A stretch of 64,000 nucleotides of DNA from Phycisphaeraceae bacterium. GTDB lineage: Bacteria; Planctomycetota; Phycisphaerae; Phycisphaerales; UBA1924. The stretch covers positions 558,001 through 622,000 of the forward strand of contig JAHBWW010000002.1 of NCBI GenBank assembly GCA_019636795.1. Direction: 5' to 3'. Each line of letters opens with the position of its first letter. Positions within the stretch are counted from its first letter, which is position 1. The notes below the pieces were generated by a model that saw only the letters and a program-made list of their open reading frames with translations, had not been told where the DNA came from and made no database searches. A program made the position numbers and the translations under genes. Below, one piece after another: positions 6,209 through 14,400 of the stretch.

Positions 6209-8580
6209 CGGATCACCCTCGGCTCGACCACCGGCCAGCCCGTCTCAAGGTCGACCGCTTCAGCCTGTCGATCCGACAGATGCTTGAGACTCTCAAGATC
6301 ATGCTCTCGCATCACACTCGCCCGAATGAACACATAGAACTTCGAGTGGCTGCTCGCGCGGCTCCGGCTCTTAAACGCCTCGCCCACCACCGGGATCCGG
6401 CCCAGCAGCGGCACCTGCGTCACACTCTGCGACTCGTCCTCGATCTCGATCCCGCCCACCACCACCGTGTAGCCATCGGGAATCGTCGCCACGCTGCTCA
6501 CGCGGTTCTGCTGCCGCGCCGGAGGCAGCGTCGGCGAAGATGCCGGACCCAGAAACGCGCTGAGCGACACCGAATACTCCAAAAGCAGATGATCGCCCTC
6601 GGCGATCTGCGGCACAATCGTCACCGTCGTCCCCGCATCCTGCGTGCCGCCAAACGACGTCGTCGACACTGTGTTCGAGGCGTTCACGCTCGCAAACGGC
6701 TGCTGCACTACCGAATCGAGCCGCGCCACCTGGTTGTTGCCCACCAGCAGCGTCGGCATGCTCAGCGATCGCCCGTCCGAGATGCTCTCGATCGCGCGCA
6801 GCACAATCGAAAAGTCACCCGGATTGAGCACCACGCCAGTCAGGCCCGTGGCCGACACCGGGCCATCGAGCTGCCCACCCGTGCGCGTGCCAAGGCCAAA
6901 CAGCGACGACAGCCGGATGCTCGTCTGGCCCGACATCGCCAGTTGCTCGAGTTCCACGCCAAGGTCGCGCGACTGGCTCTCGGTCAACGTCACCAGCAGC
7001 ACATCGAGCATCACCTGCGATTGGCGGACATCCAAGGTCCGCAGCAATGACTCAATCTGGGCCAGCAATCGCGGCTCACCGGCCGCGATGAGCGTGTTGG
7101 TATGTTCGTCGGCTGACAACATCACCGCGCTGCCCGCACCTTGCTGCATCGCCCGCCCGCTCGAACCTGGCGCTGCTCTTGTCGGCGATACGCCTTCCTC
7201 GCTGCCCAGCGGCGGAGGCGCAAGCGTCACGCCATCATCGCGCACTTCCCGCACGCCCGCTGACGTGCGCTCCGACTCGGTCGCGGCCGCTTCCAAAATG
7301 CCGCTGGCCAGCAGATGTTCGAGAATCGAACGCATCTCCAGCACCGAGCGGTTGCGAATCACAAAGGTCCGCACCGGCCGGCGCGCCGCCGACGGCGCTG
7401 CATCCAGCCGGGTAATTAACGTCGCGATCTGCTCATGAGAAGCTGGTGTCGTCGTGATCACAAGACTGCCCGTGATCTCATCAATGATCATGCGCCAGCG
7501 ATCGTCCGTCGGCTGCCGCACCGTCTGCTCGATCAGCGATGCAATATCACGCGGCGCAAAGTGCAGCGGCGTATAGCCCACCGTCTCGAGCCGCTCACGC
7601 GAATCAAGTTCAGAAACAAGTTCACGCAGCGAAGGAAGATGCTCCTCCGTCCCGATCAGCAGCACCGCGCGCGGATCGGCCGCGGCAATCACCTCGCCGC
7701 CCGTCTTGCGCCCCGTGGCAAGTTCACGCTTGGCCGCGACCTGCATGATCAGAGCCGTCATCTGCACGCCCGAGAGATTTGATAATGCAACTTCCTCAAC
7801 CCGCGCCGACGCCGCCGGAAGATCCAGCCGCACCGCCATCTCAAGCACCTGTGCCAGCCGAGGCGAAAGATCGCTCACCACCACCATGCTCTCGCCCGCC
7901 GCCTGCACACTGCCGCCAGGCTTAGAAACCAGACGCGTCAACGTCTCGACCACCTCGCGCGCTGGCCGGTGCCTCAGCCCAAAGCCGATCGACCGAAACC
8001 CAGGCTCGGGGCTCGATGCCGAATGCGGCGGGCTTTGGACGCCAGCCGCAGCACCGGGCCGATCGAGCAGCACTCCGGCTCCTTCGTTGTCTTTCGCGTG
8101 GCGTTCCTTCGCGTCGCCGCCGCCTTCAAGCCCCTCGCCCACAGGCAAAAACGCGGCCGCAGCGTGTGCCGACGCCATCGCCGCACGTACATCATCAAAT
8201 GTCTCAAGCGGCGCAAAGCCCGCCGCATCCGCAAGCCGCACCACACTGTACGACCGATCACCCGACAGCCGCACCGTTGTCAATCCACGCGACACCAGCA
8301 CGCGGTTGGTCACGTACCACAACTCCAGATCACTCACCGCCGACTCAAACCGCATCGTCGCCGACCCGCGCACCACCGACGCGTCATATTCAACATTCAC
8401 ACCAAGACGCCCCGCAGCCAGATCCACCAGCCGCGCAAGCTCAACCTGGCCCGCCGGAAGTGTCTGGTTCGGCTGGGTTTGCGCAGCTTGCCCGATCGAA
8501 GGAGCCACGGAGCACCCAAGGAGCAATGCTGCCCCGAGTGCAGAAGCGGTCCATGGCCTGAGGAGTCTGCGGCAGGGCAT
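6205..8580 (-). CDS. gspD: type II secretion secretin GspD
   Basis: This 791-aa protein forms the outer-membrane ring through which folded proteins leave the cell. It has an N-terminal signal with a possible lipobox (ALLLGC, residue ~23), an STN/N0-like domain (~45-110) and N1-N3 ring-building domains with repeats such as YTPLHFAPRDIASLIEQTV and TFVIRNRSVLEMRSILEHLL. The secretin domain (~525-770) contains VVVGGIEIEDESQSVTQVPL and LGRIPVVGEAFKSR. A long low-complexity stretch lies near residues 140-200. It is the first gene of the secretion operon and starts only 40 bases after the last Rhs fragment. Its promoter must therefore lie in or before the Rhs array. Confidence 0.93.
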   Translation of the reverse strand: MPCRRLLRPWTASALGAALLLGCSVAPSIGQAAQTQPNQTLPAGQVELARLVDLAAGRLGVNVEYDASVVRGSATMRFESAVSDLELWYVTNRVLVSRGLTTVRLSGDRSYSVVRLADAAGFAPLETFDDVRAAMASAHAAAAFLPVGEGLEGGGDAKERHAKDNEGAGVLLDRPGAAAGVQSPPHSASSPEPGFRSIGFGLRHRPAREVVETLTRLVSKPGGSVQAAGESMVVVSDLSPRLAQVLEMAVRLDLPAASARVEEVALSNLSGVQMTALIMQVAAKRELATGRKTGGEVIAAADPRAVLLIGTEEHLPSLRELVSELDSRERLETVGYTPLHFAPRDIASLIEQTVRQPTDDRWRMIIDEITGSLVITTTPASHEQIATLITRLDAAPSAARRPVRTFVIRNRSVLEMRSILEHLLASGILEAAATESERTSAGVREVRDDGVTLAPPPLGSEEGVSPTRAAPGSSGRAMQQGAGSAVMLSADEHTNTLIAAGEPRLLAQIESLLRTLDVRQSQVMLDVLLVTLTESQSRDLGVELEQLAMSGQTSIRLSSLFGLGTRTGGQLDGPVSATGLTGVVLNPGDFSIVLRAIESISDGRSLSMPTLLVGNNQVARLDSVVQQPFASVNASNTVSTTSFGGTQDAGTTVTIVPQIAEGDHLLLEYSVSLSAFLGPASSPTLPPARQQNRVSSVATIPDGYTVVVGGIEIEDESQSVTQVPLLGRIPVVGEAFKSRSRASSHSKFYVFIRASVMREHDLESLKHLSDRQAEAVDLETGWPVVEPRVIR

Positions 8581-8619
8581 ACGAGGAAGTCTACCACATC
8601 GGGGCTGGCCGTGCCGGGT

Positions 8620-9437
8620 CTATGCGAGGCCGACGATTGCGTCCGGCTCGCCGTAGGCCGCGTAGTCGACCTCGAGGCTGGCCCGCTCGCGCAGCCAGAC
8701 CGAATGGCTCGTGCTGCCCCAGTCGTCGCCGATGACGCGTCGGACGCTGAACATGCTGTCAGAGAGTGTAAGGGCCAGGTCGCCGTGCGACCACGCACCG
8801 TCCGGGGGCGTGTAGGTCGTGCCGGGCAGGCCGTGCTGCACGCGACGGGCGACCAGATCGTCGATATACCGCACGCCCCACACCTGCTGGATCACACGGT
8901 CCAGGCCCGCCGAGGTCCCGAAATCTTCATCGATGTGCTCCTCGACCACCTGCCACGCAGCCGAGTAATAATATATCCGCTCGTCATCGACCGCCGTCGC
9001 CTGCGTCGTCTCGGCGTCGTACCGCCGCAGCGTCCGCCAGTTCAGCCCGTTGTACTCGTACACCCACGCAACACCGACCCCGGCTGCCGCGTCACCGACA
9101 CAAGCCGGTTCCAGGCGTCGTGCACAAAGTCCACGTCATATTGAGTCGGCAAAGGCGTGCCCGGAATCGTCCGCGTCTCCTGCTTCAGGTTGCCCGACGG
9201 GTCGTAGGTCAGCGCCGAACTGAACGGCTCGAAGGCCTTGCTCGCCGTCAGCAACTCGTTGGCCAGATTGTGCGTCCGGTCCTGCACTTCGTCGGTGTCG
9301 CCGAAGTCGCCATCGCCCGTCAGGTCAAAGCCCGTCTCGAGCCAGTTGCCGGGCATGTCGAGTTCCCACGACCGCGAGCCGACGGCACTGGTCAGCCCGC
9401 CGACGGATGTTCGGCATTTTTGTTCCGCAAGGTTCAC
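8620..9437 (-). pseudogene. third Rhs core fragment, frameshifted and truncated
   Basis: This is a piece of Rhs core almost identical to the full-length gene at 12547-13095. It begins at 9437, overlapping the stop of the small gene at 9434-9670, and reads GLTSAVGSRSWELDMPGNWLETG onward. Near 9060 one base is missing relative to the full-length copy (TCGTACACCC against TCGTACGACCC). The frame therefore switches from the 9042-9437 reading to the 8620-9063 reading. After RYIDD the sequence departs from the long gene and carries a different Rhs-type stretch (LTLSDSMFSVRRVIGDD…VDYAAYGEPDAIVGLA) that stops before any core-end signature. It is a non-functional remnant, or a reservoir for recombination. 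Confidence 0.85.
8852..9402. repeat. direct repeat C' of the Rhs core (matches 12547-13095)
   Basis: About 550 bp match the Rhs core of the long gene at 12547-13095 with only scattered differences and one single-base deletion near 9060. The repeat ends abruptly on both sides: after the RYIDD codons on the left and at the GGGCTGACC codons on the right. Confidence 0.9.
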
Positions 9438-9670
9438 TGCTGGTCAACAATGAATCGCTCATAGCAGTATGGGCACAGCAAGCCAATCAAAGCGCGATAG
9501 TAGTCATCTCCAGCAGCAATCGTAATGTTGCATATAATGCAGTGTCCGTGAGTAGCAGTACTGACCCATTTAGAGTGCGACCATGAGTGCCGTTTTGCAT
9601 CTTGTACGCACATAGTCAAATAGTCGAGATCAATCCGTGCGCCATTGACTTCTATCCATTTGTCGTCCAC
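9434..9670 (-). CDS. small CxxC/CxxC protein, candidate immunity to the orphan Rhs tip
   Basis: This 78-aa protein has two Cys pairs, CIIC near residue 46 and CPYC near residue 68, separated by ~20 residues, in GHCIICNITI…LLCPYCYERF. The layout is that of a small zinc-binding domain. It has an acidic N-terminus and no signal peptide or membrane segment, so it should be cytoplasmic. It lies 12 bases downstream of the orphan Rhs tip gene, the usual place for the immunity gene of an Rhs toxin, and its stop is overlapped by the next Rhs fragment. Immunity function is inferred from position. I do not recognise a named immunity family with certainty. Confidence 0.7.
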   Translation of the reverse strand: MDDKWIEVNGARIDLDYLTMCVQDAKRHSWSHSKWVSTATHGHCIICNITIAAGDDYYRALIGLLCPYCYERFIVDQQ

Positions 9671-9682
9671 GGAATGCGCCTT

Positions 9683-10942
9683 TCAATCGTACAAGATGCA
9701 CTTTCTGTCTAAAGAGGGACCTCGCCTGCGAATGTCCACATGCGGCGGGCCATGCAGCGGATCTGTGTGAACATTGTATGATCTTTTTGTCACTGGATTA
9801 TAAAAAGTTTCAGCGCCCTCTCGAATACTGCGAGGCGGTCCACACTTCTTGATGAGAGCAGTCCGAGCTTGGCTAGGCGACAGTTGTCGAAAATAAACAT
9901 CCGGAGATATTAGACCACCACTTCGCGTCGAGCAATTTGATGCGGATTCCACGCGAAAAACTGCAGGTACTCGGCAAAACAAGGTGAACAACAGCACCTC
10001 ATCAAGCGTCGAACTGAGTCCAGGATTCTCTCTCCGAACTCCCCACATACTCACAATGTCTTCGGTAGAACGAATCGGCCTGCTATCAAGAACCGGGCCG
10101 AAAGCATCGTTCGAGAAACGACCGGAACATTCATTGTCATGCCATTGCGCTTCGAGTTGCGCCAGCACGAACTGAATCGACATGCGACGCCGCTCGATAC
10201 AGTCACGGTCGGTGTACGCCAGCGAACTCAACCCAGTTTTACATGACGCCACCTGGTTGGCCGCAGCCTCTTCCTGCGAGGCCACATCATCCGCGAGAGT
10301 CGCGATATAATCAGCAACTCGACTACATCGAGCATCGCTGCACAGCTCCGAAGCGCCGAGATCCTGGAGAATGGGCATCATCTTTGGAGTGCGACACGCC
10401 CCGCTGCCCGACCATTGAATCATTGTACAAGCCATATCAGGCCGACCACTTGCCAGACCCGACGGGTCAACAAACATGATCGGATCTGACGACCCATACT
10501 GATACAAGTTCCCCCCATCCACATACCCCGCCGGATCTCTCTCGATCCACCGCCCCAGCCTTGGGCTGTAGTGCCTGAATCGCACGCAGTAGATCTGCTC
10601 TTCGCAGTTGAACCTGTAGCCCGCGTAGCCGACCTCGTTGTCCGGCCCGTCTTCGTCGCGAGGCCCGCTGATCCAGCCCTTCGGCAGCGCCGCACGCGTG
10701 CCGAACGCCGCGACGCGCGTGATGTCCTCCGACACACCATACGGCAGGATCGAGCCGTCGCGATCAAGATCCATGTCCGCGTGGTAGCCCGAGTCGCCGA
10801 TCGACTTGCCCTCCCCGTTGATCACCGCCTGCGCGTCGAAATAATCGACCGCACCGTCGCCATTGACATCGCCTCCCCGCGGTGCTTGAAAACGGCAACT
10901 GCGTCTCAACAAGGCACAGAATGACAAGGCGTTCACTCGCAA
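9683..10942 (-). CDS. orphan Rhs tip with alternative C-terminal domain
   Basis: This 419-aa reading starts at a TTG at 10942, right after the stop of the preceding gene. Residues ~20-145 copy the end of the full-length Rhs core: a dockerin-like double EF-hand (DVNGDGAVDYFDAQ, DMDLDRDGSI), then GYAGYRFNCEEQIYC and RHYSPRLGRWIERDPAGYVDG. The next ~275 residues are unrelated to the full-length protein's tip. They hold several Cys and end in a compact module (FYNPVTKRSYNV…HGPPHVDIRRRG) that resembles the end of BECR-type toxin nucleases; that resemblance is weak. It has no signal peptide, so it may be silent until recombined onto the long gene. A candidate immunity gene follows. Confidence 0.78.
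   Translation of the reverse strand: MRVNALSFCALLRRSCRFQAPRGGDVNGDGAVDYFDAQAVINGEGKSIGDSGYHADMDLDRDGSILPYGVSEDITRVAAFGTRAALPKGWISGPRDEDGPDNEVGYAGYRFNCEEQIYCVRFRHYSPRLGRWIERDPAGYVDGGNLYQYGSSDPIMFVDPSGLASGRPDMACTMIQWSGSGACRTPKMMPILQDLGASELCSDARCSRVADYIATLADDVASQEEAAANQVASCKTGLSSLAYTDRDCIERRRMSIQFVLAQLEAQWHDNECSGRFSNDAFGPVLDSRPIRSTEDIVSMWGVRRENPGLSSTLDEVLLFTLFCRVPAVFRVESASNCSTRSGGLISPDVYFRQLSPSQARTALIKKCGPPRSIREGAETFYNPVTKRSYNVHTDPLHGPPHVDIRRRGPSLDRKCILYD
10510..10885. repeat. direct repeat B' of the Rhs core end (matches 12006-12384)
   Basis: About 375 bp match the long rhs gene at 12006-12384. The match covers the dockerin-like insert, the RHYSPRLGRWIERDP core-end signature and the first bases after it. 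Similarity stops at GCGGTGCT on the upstream side and just after the YVDG codons on the toxin side, so the repeat is bounded by the tip junction. Confidence 0.9.
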
Positions 10943-11422
10943 CTAGCCACCATCCGTATTCTGCGTTGAATCCGAAACAATTTTCCGGATCCAGTTTTCA
11001 ATCACTTGATCTTCAAACCCAATCTTTCCAACTCGTTGATTCCAATCCGCTGCTGAGGACTTTCGAGTGGACACTACTAATTGTGAATCAAGAATATTTA
11101 TGCGTACAGTTTCTGCTTCAATAACTACTCTTGGCACATACGAAATAAATGACACCTTGGAGTCCATGGCCAATTTCTTGGACAAGTACTCAGAAAGTAT
11201 CGCCTGTTTCGAATCGCCCGGAAAATACGTTTGTTTAAATGATGGTTCTCCGCCTGGAGTGCGGACGAAAACAGAGATGCTTTCATGCTGTAGTCCGCTT
11301 GGATCGACTGGGGTAGCGTCAAAAACTCGGATGGACCACAAATAGATAAGAATGACCGCAAATGCAGCCGCTATGCCGAAAAACACAAATCGCCTCTTCT
11401 TATTCAATATTTCGGCCCCCAC
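10943..11422 (-). CDS. membrane-anchored protein, candidate immunity to the full-length Rhs tip
   Basis: The protein has about 154-159 aa. Possible starts are the TTG at 11407, which overlaps the rhs stop (TTGA), or the GTG at 11422; no ATG fits. After a basic stretch (NKKRR) there is one strong transmembrane segment (FVFFGIAAAFAVILIYLWSI). A ~115-residue extracytoplasmic domain follows, rich in beta strands (ISVFVRTPGGEPSFKQTYFPG…VSFISYVPRVVIEAETVRINIL). Directly downstream of, and coupled to, the full-length rhs gene, it is placed as the immunity gene. A membrane-anchored outer domain would fit a toxin that acts in the periplasm or cell wall. Function is inferred from context; no family is recognised. 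Confidence 0.68.
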   Translation of the reverse strand: MGAEILNKKRRFVFFGIAAAFAVILIYLWSIRVFDATPVDPSGLQHESISVFVRTPGGEPSFKQTYFPGDSKQAILSEYLSKKLAMDSKVSFISYVPRVVIEAETVRINILDSQLVVSTRKSSAADWNQRVGKIGFEDQVIENWIRKIVSDSTQNTDGG

Positions 11423-14400
11423 AAAACATTTGGCTGAGGTGATGTGCGTCGCGGCGGTTCGGGGAAAAATTTGTCCTTCAGAATTTGGTAGGCATTTTCC
11501 GAAAATTTTCTGCAGGTGGTGTGGCAAATAGAGTAATTTGCTCTTTGGCCATCCAAAGACCGCAGATACTCTTCGGCTTCACGATCTTGGGCGCATGTAG
11601 TTTTGAGTCTGCGATTCTTTTTTTCCTTGGTGGCGTCATCAATCACGTCTTCATAAACTTCTCCATCACCGTCATCTCTGGGGCCATCGATTGGAAATTT
11701 AGTTCCAGGTGGCAATGGGTTTGTCGCCTTTCCATCCTCACCGCTGCTGGACGAATCGTCATCAGAACTATCAGGGTCGGTCGACGAGCCATCGCTGCAA
11801 TCCGAGTCAGGTATGGAACCGCTCGCATCAATCGCTCCGAAACTGATACAGTATTTTCCTGTCTTCTTTGAACAATCTTGGCTCCATGTATCGACACATA
11901 TACGCTGATGAAGACCACGTACCTGTTTTGTGTTCTCAATCCATACATCTAGCCCATATGGATCTTGATGCAGTGACGGGCGAGAAAGAGCATATTGGGA
12001 AAGGTTTGCCCCATCGACATACCCCGCCGGATCCCTCTCGATCCACCGTCCCAGCCTCGGGCTGTAGTGCCTGAAGCGCACGCAGTAGATCTGCTCCTCG
12101 CAGTTGAACCGATACCCCGCATAGCCGACCTCGTTGTCCGGCCCGTCTTCGTCGCGAGGCCCGCTGATCCACCCGCGTGGCAGGGCCGCGCGCGTGCCGA
12201 ACGCCGCGACGCGCGTGATGTCCTCCGACACGCCATACGGCAGGATCGAGCCGTCGCGATCAAGATCCATGTCCGGGTGGTAGCCGCCGTCGCCGATCGA
12301 CTGACCCGCCGCGTTGATCACGGCCTGCGCGTCGAAGTAATCGACCGCACCGTCGCCATTGACATCCCCGCCCCAGCGGTGCTCGCCGCGCCCGTACGGC
12401 GAATACGCCACGCGTTCATACAACACCCCGGCCTCGTCAAGCACAGCAACCACGCTGAACTGTACGTCCGTCGCCAGGAAAAAGATCCCGTCATCCGCAT
12501 CGGCAAAGTCGCCGTCGGCGTTGCGGTCCAGCCGCCGCAGCACGGCATCATCAATGTACCGCAATCCCCACACCTGCTGGATCACACGGTCCAGGCCCGC
12601 CGAGGTCCCGAAATCTTCATCGATGTGCTCCTCGACCACCTGCCACGCAGCCGAGTAATAATATATCCGCTCGTCATCGACCGCCGTCGCCTGCGTGCTC
12701 CCCGAGTCGTACCGCCGCAGCGTGCGCCAGTTCAGCCCGTTGTACTCGTACGACCCACGCAACACCGACCCCGGCTGCCGCGTCACCGACACAAGCCGGT
12801 TCCAGGCGTCGTGCACAAAGTCCACGTCATATTGAGTCGGCAAAGGCGTGCCCGGAATCGTCCGCGTCTCCTGCTTCAGGTTGCCCGACGGGTCGTAGGT
12901 CAGCGCCGAACTGAACGGCTCGAAAGCCTTGCTCGCTGTCAGCAACTCGTTGGCCAGATTGTGCGTCCGGTCCTGCACTTCGTCGGTGTCGCCGAAGTCG
13001 CCATCGCCCGTCAGGTCAAAGCCCGTCTCAAGCCAGTTGCCGAGCATGTCGAGTTCCCACGACCGCGAGCCAACCGCGCTCGTCAGCCCCGCCGTCGGGT
13101 CGCCGACCGTCACCGCCGCCCCACGATCGGCCTGCACCAGTCGATCGAGCTCGTCGTACGAATAGTTCCAGTCCCGATTCGGCAGGTGCGCCCCCGGGCG
13201 CGCATCGTGCTTCGCAATCCGATTCGACGAGGCGTCGTAGGCGTAGACCTCGGCCAGGATCGGCGGGATGTTCGGCACGGCCGAGTTGCTCGCGTGCTCG
13301 TCAAACCCGCCGTCCACCCACATCTGCCGCAGCACGCGGCCGTGACGGTCAAAGCCCGGGTAGACCCCGCTCTCACGCTCGCCGTTGAGGTGCACCGTGC
13401 GGTCAAGACCGAAATCCGGCACGGCATAGTCCACCACGGCAAAGATGCCGAGGCCCACATAGTCGTACAGCACGATGTCCTCGACGGTGGTGTCATCGTC
13501 GATGTCTATGCGCAGTTTCGCGATGCGGCTGAGGCGGTCGTCGATGGTGCCCGAGCCGTAGCCGTAGAAGACCGTGGGCGCGCCGTTGCTCGCCGGATAT
13601 CCAAGCGATGCGAGACGACTGTAGTTGCCGTTCTCCCAGTCGGCTTGGTCGTAGTCGTACGTCACAGCCTGCGTATCGCCGGTGGGCGTGCCGGCCGATT
13701 CCGTCACCGCGCTGTTATGGTCCTGGAACACCTTCTCCACCTGCCAGAGTCCGTTGTAGGTGAACTTGACGCCATTGATCGCCGTGGCGCCCGATGTGTC
13801 CGAATAGGTCGTGACCTCTCCGAGCCTGCCGAGCGGGTCGTAGGAAACCCCGATGCGCCGCGCCCACCCGCTGATGCCGCTCCCGAGCGTATCGGCGATG
13901 TTCACTGTCACCCGCCCGATGGCGTCGCGCTCATAGACGTGAATCGTCCCGTTCTGATCCTTGACGCCGCTCAACTCGCCCAGCCGGTTGTAACCGTAGA
14001 ACACCTTGAAGGCATCCGTGGTCCCCGGCTCGCCGGTCGATTCATCGGGATAATGCACTTCCTTGAGCAGCGAACCGCTGGCAATCAGCGAATCAGTCGT
14101 TCCGGGGCTGGCCGCATTGGTTGTGCCATAGACATATCGAGTGACCTGCACATCCTCGATCGTGTCGTAGCCGTCCTGCACGGCGAGATGCGCAACCTGC
14201 TTCACAACGTTGCCGACCCCGTCGTAGATGTACGAGGTCACCCGGTTGGCATCCATTCTGGTGTAATCGAGCCCGTCGGACACCGTCCAGCGCCCGTTGC
14301 CCGAATCCCAGGTGATCTCAAGTTCCGGATCCGATTCTGGATCGAAGTTCTCGATGCTCGCAGCCGTGCGCCCAAGATCATCCCGAAGCAACCGTGTCAC

